From the NCBI RefSeq assembly GCF_002813425.1, contig NZ_PHUL01000001.1, positions 3,355,001 through 3,419,000 of the forward strand: a stretch of 64,000 nucleotides of DNA, in the 5' to 3' direction. Below the pieces are notes generated by a model that made no database searches, was not told where the DNA came from, and saw only the letters and a list, made by a program, of their open reading frames with translations. Below are positions 1-7,134 of the stretch, piece after piece (within the stretch, counting starts at the first letter, position 1; each line of letters opens with the position of its first letter). This DNA comes from Cellulophaga sp. RHA19. GTDB taxonomy: Bacteria > Bacteroidota > Bacteroidia > Flavobacteriales > Flavobacteriaceae. Both the position numbers and the translations under genes were made by a program.

Positions 1-1
1 A

Positions 2-559
2 CAATTACCTAAACAAAAAACCAGCTGGGCAACTTATACTGGTTGGGCTGCTGCTGTGGTTTTATCTGCAGGTATGTTGTGGATGTACAACCAGAATAAA
101 GATTTAGAGTCTAAGATCGAAATAGTTTCAAAAGAGAAAGTAGACTTAGAATCTAAAATTGACAATGCAAATAATTCTTTAACTGAAACACAAGATTTAT
201 TAAATACAATTAGAGATAAAGATATAGATGTTGTTGCTTTAGGAGGACAAACAATTTCTCCAGAGTCATTTGCAAAAGCATATTGGAACAAAAAGGAACA
301 AAAAGTATTTATAGATGCTAAAGGATTACCAGAGCCACCAGATGGTTTTGTTTACCAAGTGTGGTCTTTAAAACTTAATCCTTTAACACCAACTAGCTTA
401 GGATTACTTGAAGACTTTAAGGGAGATGAAAATAAAATATTTGCTTTAGCAAATGCCAACAATTCAGAAGCCTTTGGTATTACCTTAGAACCTGCAGGTG
501 GTAGCGAGTCTCCTACACTGGAGCAATTATACACTTTAGGTGTAGCCGCTAGTTCTTAA
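2..559 (+). CDS. Anti-sigma factor, RskA C-terminal part (5' end outside window)
   Basis: The reading frame is open to the left edge, so the start lies outside the window; an internal GTG at 56 is not a convincing start because it falls inside the membrane segment. A hydrophobic segment (about residues 14-29 of the visible part) is followed by a heptad-like coiled coil rich in D/E/K/S, and then by the RskA-type domain with the characteristic LPEPPDGFVYQVW stretch. Proteins of this family are inner-membrane anti-sigma factors that hold an ECF sigma factor through an N-terminal zinc-finger domain; that domain and the sigma gene would be just outside the window. A strong hairpin terminator follows the stop by about 20 bases, so this is the last gene of its operon. 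Confidence 0.82.
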   Translation, partial: QLPKQKTSWATYTGWAAAVVLSAGMLWMYNQNKDLESKIEIVSKEKVDLESKIDNANNSLTETQDLLNTIRDKDIDVVALGGQTISPESFAKAYWNKKEQKVFIDAKGLPEPPDGFVYQVWSLKLNPLTPTSLGLLEDFKGDENKIFALANANNSEAFGITLEPAGGSESPTLEQLYTLGVAASS

Positions 560-580
560 AAAAATCACATATTAGATAAA

Positions 581-609
581 AAAATCCTCTAGAAATAGAG
601 GATTTTTTT
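581..609 (+). terminator. Rho-independent terminator after anti-sigma factor gene
   Basis: An 11-bp perfect stem (AAAATCCTCTA paired with TAGAGGATTTT) with a GAAA tetraloop is followed by a T run, about 20 bases after the stop codon at 559. Confidence 0.9.
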
Positions 610-630
610 ATGCGTAAAACTTATAACAAT

Positions 631-658
631 AAAAAAAGCCCTGCGAACACAGGACTTT
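631..658 (-). terminator. Terminator for the small membrane protein gene
   Basis: On the minus strand AAAGTCCTG pairs with CAGGGCTTT (one G-T wobble) around a six-base loop and is followed by a T run. On the plus strand the same position is a C-A mismatch, so the minus strand is the functional orientation. It lies about 60 bases past the stop of the 47-residue ORF at 719-862. Confidence 0.7.
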
Positions 659-718
659 ATATTTAACAAAACCAATAAATGTTAAACAAACATATTTTAA
701 TTCAGAATTTAAAAAACA

Positions 719-862
719 CTACTTGTGTATTTTAATCTGTTTTTCTTTTAATTTATGAGCGTTATTATACTCTACTTTTTTCAAAGACTTATGAGCCGAA
801 AACAACTTGTAACAATAAAATGCCATTACGGCTATCCAAATAATAAAAAAATAATATTCCAT
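719..862 (-). CDS. 47-residue single-span membrane protein
   Basis: A 47-codon ATG-to-TAG frame that falls below usual gene-calling cut-offs. The predicted product starts MEYYFFIIWIAVMAFYCYKL: one N-terminal transmembrane helix (about residues 3-20) followed by a strongly basic tail rich in K and H (residues 24-47). This is the layout of many bacterial membrane miniproteins that dock on larger membrane complexes, but I do not recognise the family. Support for it being real: a dedicated minus-strand terminator about 60 bases downstream and no other feature in the gap between the anti-sigma gene and the TPR operon. No clear promoter was seen. Confidence 0.55.
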   Translation of the reverse strand: MEYYFFIIWIAVMAFYCYKLFSAHKSLKKVEYNNAHKLKEKQIKIHK

Positions 863-1011
863 AACAAATATGTTTTAATAGCAATAGTTCTTAAATAGTA
901 CTACTCCTATTTCTACTACATACGGAGTTTTAGGTTAAGTGGTTTTATTAAAACTGCATTTTTATTGTTTTAGTATATTAACATAAAAAAATCTTAAAAT
1001 TACACTTCACT

Positions 1012-1045
1012 AAAAAGCACCGAAACCCAACCGTTTCAGTGCTTT
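1012..1045 (-). terminator. Terminator of the TPR/DUF4331 operon
   Basis: On the minus strand AAAGCACTGAAAC pairs with GTTTCGGTGCTTT (one G-T wobble) around a six-base loop, followed by TTTTT. It lies about 60 bases beyond the stop codon of the TPR lipoprotein gene. Confidence 0.85.
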
Positions 1046-1105
1046 AAGCAACAACCTACAACTAAACTCTACAAAAGTTGTACTTGTAAATATTTTATTA
1101 CCTAC

Positions 1106-2383
1106 CTATAAACTTGTTATTTTCTTCTCCATATTTGGCCCTAATTCATAAATGGCACCTGTTAATTCTGTCTTTAACTCTTTTACCTTTTCTGTATCAC
1201 CTGCTGCTTTGTATATTTCTGCTACATTGTATAAAATATGCGGTTCAAACGTTTTACCTTCTATGTGCTCTTTAATAATGTTTACGGCATTAGATACATC
1301 TCCTTTTTTGTAAAAACTATGTGCCAGTAACATATAGGATTCTGGTGTTTTTCTGTTACTAATCTCTTCTTTTGCAATTTCTAAAGCTTTGCCATACAAA
1401 TCTGTATAGTCTAAGTAAAAGTTAACATTATAAGCATTATACATAGCTCCGTAAGCAGGGTTTTTGACTGCTTTTATGTATCTATCCATATTTTTAAGCT
1501 TCTCTGTTTTGTTTTCTTGATATTCTGCTATTTCAGCTTTTAACAAGTAATAATCTGGAGTGCTATAATTTTTAGTAATTGCATTTAAAATACGTAATGC
1601 CTCTGTTGGGTTACGTTCGTAAGAAAAAGCAATCCAAGCAATTCCTTTTTTAGCATATGCATTGTGAGGTTCTAATTCTAAAGATTTTAAATAATACTTG
1701 TAAGAGTCTTTAATTCTTCCGGCGTGCCCGTAATAGTCTGCTATATTTGTATAAGACCATACTTTTAAATTAGTATTGTTAGACATTTCTGCCAACTGTT
1801 TAGCTTTTTCCATATAAACTATAGTAGCATCTAAATCTCCTTTATAGTCTTTCCATTTTGCTATTCTAATTAAATAACCAAAGCTGTTTTTATCTTTTAA
1901 TGATAATAAATTTTCTTCTGCCTTTTTATATTCACCTAGTTCCATATATACATCAAACAAAAGGCTATGTGTTTGCGCTACTCCACTTCCCATTTTTTGG
2001 GCTGCTAGTGCCATTTCTAAAGCTTCTTTAAACCTATGCTGAGAAATATAATTACGACCCAACGATCTGTAAAAATCTGCTTTATTAACTGCTGCAACAT
2101 CTACGGCTCTTGCTAAACATTGTTCTGCCTTTTTAAGATATTCTATTTTACCCGTGTTTTTAAAGTACCTGTTGTACTCTTGTGCAACCATACCAAAACT
2201 GACAATTTGCATACTGTCTGGCTTTATTTTTGAGTTCCATAACTCATATTTTCTTGAAGTTGTTTTTTTTGCATCAACCTTTAAAAAAGCGTTATAATCT
2301 TTGGCATTTGTAATTACTGTATTACCTTCTAAATTACAAGAAGCAAGCGTAATTAAAAGGGAAAATAAGGCTATATTTTTCAT
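1106..2383 (-). CDS. Tetratricopeptide-repeat lipoprotein
   Basis: The 425-residue product opens with a lipoprotein signal (lipobox LASC, Cys16), so the mature protein should be anchored in an envelope membrane. The body is almost entirely helix pairs of TPR type with recognisable repeats (for example the stretches around 'DFYRSLGRNYISQ', 'KDSYKYYLKSLELEPHNAYA' and 'SYMLLAHSFYKKGD'). No catalytic motif is visible. TPR lipoproteins act as protein-protein scaffolds. It is the last gene of a three-gene minus-strand set with two DUF4331-type proteins upstream, and the terminator at 1012-1045 closes the unit. A link to the anti-sigma factor on the left is possible only by proximity. Confidence 0.8.
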   Translation of the reverse strand: MKNIALFSLLITLASCNLEGNTVITNAKDYNAFLKVDAKKTTSRKYELWNSKIKPDSMQIVSFGMVAQEYNRYFKNTGKIEYLKKAEQCLARAVDVAAVNKADFYRSLGRNYISQHRFKEALEMALAAQKMGSGVAQTHSLLFDVYMELGEYKKAEENLLSLKDKNSFGYLIRIAKWKDYKGDLDATIVYMEKAKQLAEMSNNTNLKVWSYTNIADYYGHAGRIKDSYKYYLKSLELEPHNAYAKKGIAWIAFSYERNPTEALRILNAITKNYSTPDYYLLKAEIAEYQENKTEKLKNMDRYIKAVKNPAYGAMYNAYNVNFYLDYTDLYGKALEIAKEEISNRKTPESYMLLAHSFYKKGDVSNAVNIIKEHIEGKTFEPHILYNVAEIYKAAGDTEKVKELKTELTGAIYELGPNMEKKITSL

Positions 2384-2458
2384 TTTATTAAAATTTGTAG
2401 AGTTATAAAAAGTAGTAATAAAAGGAGGCTACACACCTCCTTTTATGGTTATTGTATT

Positions 2459-3154
2459 TTAGTTTTCTGGAGTTCCTAAAAAAGGAAAATCTGTAGATAC
2501 TGTAGCTGTTAAGCCAACACCGTCTGATGTTAAACGAGGTAAATCTGCTGTACCATCACCATCTGTATCTTGACCACTAAAACGGTCTCCTTCTGCTCCT
2601 CCAAAAAGCAATATTAAAGACACATCAATAACATCATCTGTTATTAGTCTTCCAGTTAAAGCAACTTCATCGCCATCTGGAACAAGAATTCTTCCATCAC
2701 CATCATTATCTGTACCTGGATTAAAATATGTAGTTGGTAAGTTTGGAGCAACTTCTAATACATCTGCTGCTAAATAGCTAGTTAATGTTACTGCATCTAG
2801 ACCTAAAATATTGTTCTCGTAGTTTACATCTGCAGGATCTGCTCCTAATAAATTAGCATAAACATCATGGTACTGCTCTAATCTAGCCTCAAAACCAGCC
2901 TGAAACATTGCACCCATTTCTGAAGGCACTGTAACATTTTGGGCATCTTTTACACTTGGTTGCCCATCTATATCATAAGACAAAACAGTGTTAATACCTG
3001 GTCTACCCATATGGTCTACCTGTGTATATGTACCAGAAAAATCTGTTGCCTCTGGCTCCATATTCATATCTCCGTTATCATCATCAGAACAAGACGCTAT
3101 AGTTAATGCCGCCCCAAAAACTAAGGCAAGGTGTTTTATATTATATAATTTCAT
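2459..3154 (-). CDS. DUF4331-type lipoprotein with DxDGDG loops
   Basis: A 231-residue predicted lipoprotein (lipobox IASC, Cys22). After a D/E/N-rich linker it shows features shared with its upstream neighbour and with the DUF4331 family, and it carries two calcium-loop-like motifs, TDNDGDGRI and DTDGDGTAD, in its second half. Metal binding is an inference from these Asp/Gly loops. Function of the family is unknown. The gene starts 21 bases after the stop of 3176-3853 and is followed by the TPR lipoprotein gene, so the three are likely co-transcribed. Family assignment is less certain than for the neighbour because the diagnostic N-terminal motif is absent. Confidence 0.6.
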   Translation of the reverse strand: MKLYNIKHLALVFGAALTIASCSDDDNGDMNMEPEATDFSGTYTQVDHMGRPGINTVLSYDIDGQPSVKDAQNVTVPSEMGAMFQAGFEARLEQYHDVYANLLGADPADVNYENNILGLDAVTLTSYLAADVLEVAPNLPTTYFNPGTDNDGDGRILVPDGDEVALTGRLITDDVIDVSLILLFGGAEGDRFSGQDTDGDGTADLPRLTSDGVGLTATVSTDFPFLGTPEN

Positions 3155-3175
3155 AATTGTAAGTTTTTAGTTTTA

Positions 3176-3853
3176 TTATTTTTTATTTGTAGTTACCCAA
3201 GTTTTATACACTTCTAAACCTAAAGCATTAGTAGCTGTAGCAGTACCCAGCATAGCATTAGGAATTTCAATAGCAATAGACATAGTATTGGCACCATTAA
3301 AAGTATCTGTAGCTTCATCTGAAGCCTTAAAACCTTCTGGAGCCATACCACCTATTACAGCATTAAACTGTGTAAAGTCAAAAAAGAAAGCATCTTGTCT
3401 AGGACCAGCAAATAACTTAACACCATTAGATAGTTCCTCTATAGTAGCTGTAGCACCAGATATAGCAACAGACCCTAAAGGAGCATTTACCATAACTTCT
3501 CCATTTAAACCAGTAGAAGAAGGCTCTACAGGACCAAAAAAGTACATTTTACCATCTCTAGGTATTGCTTGTATTACCAAATCCTCTACCAAATCACCAT
3601 CTCTATCAATATTTATTTCAGTTAATACACCTTCATCAAAAGAACCATAAGCTAAATCTGGTAAAACGTTAGTTTGTAGATCAACAACAAATACTGTATT
3701 GTCTGAACCAGTTGTTGGTTCAAAAGCATAAAAATCTGCAATATCTGCAGTTTGTCCTGTAGTAGAAGGCGCATCAATATGATCTGCCGCTACTAAAACT
3801 ACACCCACTATTGCTAGTAAGCATACAACTAATAAATTTCTGTTTTTTCTCAT
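3176..3853 (-). CDS. DUF4331 family exported protein
   Basis: The 225-residue product has an N-terminal hydrophobic signal/anchor (residues 6-23) followed directly by the DUF4331 hallmark ADHIDAPS and, about 16 residues later, DIADFYAFEP. A DRDGD loop lies near residue 86. DUF4331 proteins are exported proteins of unknown function. The charge and length fit a single compact domain. It is the first gene of a likely three-gene operon (DUF4331, DUF4331-like lipoprotein, TPR lipoprotein). I saw no clear TAnnTTTG box in the short region upstream of 3853. Confidence 0.75.
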   Translation of the reverse strand: MRKNRNLLVVCLLAIVGVVLVAADHIDAPSTTGQTADIADFYAFEPTTGSDNTVFVVDLQTNVLPDLAYGSFDEGVLTEINIDRDGDLVEDLVIQAIPRDGKMYFFGPVEPSSTGLNGEVMVNAPLGSVAISGATATIEELSNGVKLFAGPRQDAFFFDFTQFNAVIGGMAPEGFKASDEATDTFNGANTMSIAIEIPNAMLGTATATNALGLEVYKTWVTTNKK

Positions 3854-3997
3854 TGTAGTATGTTTTAATTATAAATTCACCCCTACTTACGGAGCTTTAA
3901 AAAGTAGGGTTTGGTTTTTAATTGTTAAAATTTTGTTAAACAGAAATAAAGCATATATTACATCTATACAATATATAGTTTAGCAAAAAATTAAGTT

Positions 3998-5182
3998 ATG
4001 AACCCGTCTGCTTCTGGTTGGATAGATAAGTTTGGACAAGTAGTTACTAATAGTAATGTTGTCTACACTAATTTTAATGACTTATACCGTAGTCTTTGTA
4101 CTACAGGTTTCATATATGGAATTCACGTAAAATGGCTACAATTCATTCCAATTACACACACACCTACAGAAGATGAAAATGCAAAAGCTAATCTAATTTC
4201 TGCCCTATATTTTACATATATATTAGAATATAAAGATTATAATTACGCTAATTTCATAAAAAAAACAACTCATTTTTATGAAGCTTTAGATGTAAACTCT
4301 AGCTTTTTTGATACGATTTTTACAGGATCTAAAGCAAGTAATAAATTAGAAGCTATTTTAAAATCTAGAGTATTTTTAGAGGAAAATTTAATTAATAAAA
4401 CATTTGGAAGCTCTGTTACCAACACCTTACTTTTTGTTGATGTTTTACTTTTTAAGCGTTTTTTAACTGATGAAAAAGGCATAAAAAAATATGCAGAAGA
4501 GATAGAATATATCTTAATAAATCTTGTACACCACACCTTAAATTCTAAACAACAGCAAAAATATGATGAGCGTTTAAGTTATTTATTTATTGCTTCATTA
4601 TCATTTTTACCAGACGATTATCATCATTTTGATGCACATTACAGAGCGCGTTTAATTGATAAATTTACACCAGAAGTATATCAATATTTAATGGATATTG
4701 TATGCGTTACAGCATGGGAAGATTTAACTTTAGACTACCAAGAATCTGAGTTTGTTTTTAGCATTGCAAACGACCTAAATTTAAAACGAAAAAAGGTTAA
4801 AAAATCTATTAAAAAAGTAGCTGTTTTTTTTAAAGAAAACGCAAAGGAAATTCCGTATTTAAAGGATCATAATTTAGCAGAAAAATTTTATAATAATACC
4901 TCTAAATTTGCTAACAAATTAATACTAAGAAATAGCAAAAGGTTACAAAAAGAATTGGCAGAAAGTAAAGAATTGGTTGCGTTAATATCTAAATCTACCA
5001 TTACAAATTTAAGTGTGGAAGAGAAGAGAAAAGTACAAAACCAACTGCTAGATATTTTTAAGAGTATACCTTCTTTAGCTATTTTTATGTTACCAGGAGG
5101 AGCTATATTGCTTCCTATTTTTATAAAATTAATTCCTAAATTACTACCATCTTCTTTTGATGAAAACAGGATTGAAGAATAA
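3998..5182 (+). CDS. LETM1-related biofilm-associated family protein
   Basis: A 394-residue protein with a long helical, mostly soluble N-terminal region and a C-terminal hydrophobic segment (about residues 350-385) reading SLAIFMLPGGAILLPIFIKL, which matches the core of the LETM1 ribosome-binding-like domain. Proteins of this layout in Flavobacteriia are annotated as LETM1-related biofilm-associated proteins; mitochondrial LETM1 is an inner-membrane protein tied to cation/proton exchange, but transferring that role here would be speculation. It is transcribed alone: divergent from the DUF4331 operon on the left and ended by the bidirectional terminator at 5196-5237. Confidence 0.7.
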   Translation: MNPSASGWIDKFGQVVTNSNVVYTNFNDLYRSLCTTGFIYGIHVKWLQFIPITHTPTEDENAKANLISALYFTYILEYKDYNYANFIKKTTHFYEALDVNSSFFDTIFTGSKASNKLEAILKSRVFLEENLINKTFGSSVTNTLLFVDVLLFKRFLTDEKGIKKYAEEIEYILINLVHHTLNSKQQQKYDERLSYLFIASLSFLPDDYHHFDAHYRARLIDKFTPEVYQYLMDIVCVTAWEDLTLDYQESEFVFSIANDLNLKRKKVKKSIKKVAVFFKENAKEIPYLKDHNLAEKFYNNTSKFANKLILRNSKRLQKELAESKELVALISKSTITNLSVEEKRKVQNQLLDIFKSIPSLAIFMLPGGAILLPIFIKLIPKLLPSSFDENRIEE

Positions 5183-5195
5183 GCCTAAATTGCAT

Positions 5196-5237
5196 AAAAA
5201 AACCTAGTATAGATAAATCTTATACTAGGTTTTTTAT
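5196..5237. terminator. Bidirectional terminator
   Basis: AAAAAACCTAGTATA pairs with TATACTAGGTTTTTT around a short loop; A and T runs flank both sides. It sits between convergent genes (LETM1-related, plus; LytTR regulator, minus) and can serve both. Confidence 0.88.
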
Positions 5238-5249
5238 TGTACTAATAAA

Positions 5250-5270
5250 TTTAATACCAATATTTTAAAA
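5250..5270. repeat. Dispersed TTAATACCAA element, copy 1
   Basis: TTTAATACCAATATTTTAAA lies between the terminator and the end of the LytTR gene. The core TAATACCAAnnATTT also occurs between genes at 16140 and 32321. It may be a family of short intergenic repeats or a chance similarity in AT-rich spacers. Confidence 0.3.
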
Positions 5271-5274
5271 AGGT

Positions 5275-6030
5275 TTACTCTAACCACAACTTAAAGTCTT
5301 TTACTTTTTCTCTACTTACTATAATTTCAGAATCATTATACTTATTTAATACCAGTTGAAGTCTAGAATTTGTGTAAGATACAATATCTTTTATATAGTT
5401 TACATTTACATAGAACTTACGACTAACCCTAAAAAAGTTTTTAGGTTCTAACTCAGATTCTAAATTTTCTAAAGTAATGTCTAGCAAATAATTTCTACCA
5501 TCTGCAGTTGCTGCGTATGTACCTTTGTTCTCACTAAAAAAACATTCAATATCATCTGCGTTTATAATTTTTATATGCTGCCCTACTTTAACAGTAAATC
5601 GTTTTTTATACTCGCGTTCTATTGGGTTTACTAGTAGCTTTTTTATGTCTTCAAAATCTACCGATATTTTTGCGTTAGAAGCGGTCATATTTTTATACTT
5701 ATTTACAGCAACTTCTAGCTCTTCATCATCTATTGGTTTAAGTAAATAATCTATGCTATTTAATTTAAAAGCTTGCAGTGCATATTCGTCATAAGCAGTG
5801 GTAAAAATAATAGCACTTTTTACATCTACCTGTTCAAAAATTTCAAAAGATAAACCGTCTGATAATTGTATGTCTAAAAAAATTAAATCTGGGTGCTTAT
5901 TCTCATTAAACCAAATTATAGATTCTTCAACCGAGTGCAACATTGTAGAAACTGTTACATCTAATTCTGCAAGTAATCTACTTAGTCTTCTTGCTGCTGG
6001 TTTTTCATCTTCAATAATAATTACATTCAT
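5275..6030 (-). CDS. LytTR-family response regulator
   Basis: A 251-residue LytR/AlgR-type regulator. The receiver domain (about 1-120) has the acidic pocket at E7/D8 and the phospho-accepting D53 in DLIFLDIQLSDG. The LytTR DNA-binding domain follows (about 145-250), with the typical FFRVSRKFYVNVNYIKDI stretch. It should be phosphorylated by the LytS-type kinase encoded at 7135-8457 and bind DNA as a dimer. It is the last gene of the operon, separated from the last 2TM gene by 92 bases, the longest gap in the unit, so it may also have its own promoter. Confidence 0.93.
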   Translation of the reverse strand: MNVIIIEDEKPAARRLSRLLAELDVTVSTMLHSVEESIIWFNENKHPDLIFLDIQLSDGLSFEIFEQVDVKSAIIFTTAYDEYALQAFKLNSIDYLLKPIDDEELEVAVNKYKNMTASNAKISVDFEDIKKLLVNPIEREYKKRFTVKVGQHIKIINADDIECFFSENKGTYAATADGRNYLLDITLENLESELEPKNFFRVSRKFYVNVNYIKDIVSYTNSRLQLVLNKYNDSEIIVSREKVKDFKLWLE

Positions 6031-6122
6031 TAGTTTGGTTATTTATTTGTTGTTGGCAAAATAGAAAAAATCAATTTAATACTCCTATGCTATTTTATAA
6101 ATTAAGGTTCTGTAATTTAAAA

Positions 6123-6464
6123 CTACATGTATTTTACATCGTCATCCTGTTCCATATATTTTTCAATTTGTCTTTGTTCCCAATTTTTAAAAAACTGAAA
6201 CTTATCTTTAAAAACATATAGTCCGTGGCAGGTTAACCCAAACAGCCAAAGTAATGGCATTACTGTCATATTAACATCTATCCAAACGGTTATGTTTTTT
6301 CCTACAGAAACAGAATCAAAAGAGAAGATATCAAACAGCTTAAATCTAATAATTAATACCACAATATTTACCACTAAAAACCAACCTAAATGATTGTAAA
6401 AATCTTTAATTTCTTTTACTTTTTTCTCTGCTCTTTCTAACTTACTTAATGGTGCTTTTTTCAT
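6123..6464 (-). CDS. 2TM domain protein (third solo copy)
   Basis: A 113-residue member of the 2TM family: a basic amphipathic helix (KLERAEKKVKEIKDFYNHL) leads into transmembrane helix 1 (about 27-46), a periplasmic loop, helix 2 (about 68-88), and the family ending NWEQRQIEKYMEQ. Function is unknown; in Bacteroidota these proteins are frequently encoded beside LytTR two-component systems. It begins 1 base after the stop of the preceding 2TM gene, implying translational coupling. It differs from its paralogues by a longer second loop and an acidic C-terminus. Confidence 0.85.
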   Translation of the reverse strand: MKKAPLSKLERAEKKVKEIKDFYNHLGWFLVVNIVVLIIRFKLFDIFSFDSVSVGKNITVWIDVNMTVMPLLWLFGLTCHGLYVFKDKFQFFKNWEQRQIEKYMEQDDDVKYM

Positions 6465-6465
6465 C

Positions 6466-6807
6466 TTATTTCTTTTTTAAAAAGTCATCTGACTCCCTTT
6501 TTTCTTTTTCCATATACTTTTCAATCTGACGTTTTTCCCAATCTTTACTAAAAAATGGTAATGAGCCGTGAACTTTAGAGTAATGTGCTACTAAACCTAT
6601 TCCCCAAAAAAATGGTGTAAAATATGTACCTATATTTAAAAATCCGTTCCAACCAGAACTAAAAATAACACTACCTACAATAAACAGGTTTACTAAAATA
6701 AACACCGTTAAATGAATGTAAAACCCTTTTAGTTCCTTTATTTTTTCTTTAGCTCTTTCTAGCTTTTCGTTTCTATATTGTTGATTATAATCTTCCATTA
6801 CCTCCAT
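6466..6807 (-). CDS. 2TM domain protein (second solo copy)
   Basis: A 113-residue 2TM protein with the same plan as its neighbours: RNEKLERAKEKIKELKGFY helix, two membrane spans (about 32-50 and 63-80), and DWEKRQIEKYMEKE at the end. Two starts are possible: the ATG at 6807 overlaps the upstream gene by 10 bases, while the ATG at 6798 (residue 4) forms a TAATG junction with the upstream stop codon. Either way translation is coupled to the previous 2TM gene. The charged C-terminal tail is longer than in the other copies. Confidence 0.85.
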   Translation of the reverse strand: MEVMEDYNQQYRNEKLERAKEKIKELKGFYIHLTVFILVNLFIVGSVIFSSGWNGFLNIGTYFTPFFWGIGLVAHYSKVHGSLPFFSKDWEKRQIEKYMEKEKRESDDFLKKK

Positions 6808-7103
6808 TTTTTGTTGGTTTCTTCTTCCTCTTTCATTAATTGGTTAATTTTCTTTTGTTCCCAATCTTTACCCATAAAAGGGAAAATATTAAAAGCTTTA
6901 ACCGCCTTAAATACAAGGCTAATACTTAAACCTAATACAACCCACAAAAACCAAGGATTACTAAATTCGTTAACGTAATAGTTAATTGCAGCTACTACAG
7001 CTACAGTAAAAGCAGATGATATTACTTTGTTGTAAAACTCTTTTTCTTTCTTTACACGCTCTTTGGCTCTTGTGTATTTATCTTCGTTAGTATTAATCTC
7101 CAT
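6798..7103 (-). CDS. 2TM domain protein (first solo copy)
   Basis: A 101-residue 2TM protein: KYTRAKERVKKEKEFY amphipathic helix, two membrane spans (about 27-45 and 52-70), and the conserved tail DWEQKKINQLMKEE. It starts 31 bases after the stop of the histidine kinase, whose own C-terminus is another 2TM domain, so this is the second of four 2TM domains in the operon. The shared tail pattern W-E-x-[RK]-x-I suggests a common binding surface, which is an inference. Confidence 0.85.
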   Translation of the reverse strand: MEINTNEDKYTRAKERVKKEKEFYNKVISSAFTVAVVAAINYYVNEFSNPWFLWVVLGLSISLVFKAVKAFNIFPFMGKDWEQKKINQLMKEEEETNKKWR

Positions 7104-7134
7104 AGTTGTATTTTTAGTTGGTTAGTTATTTCTC

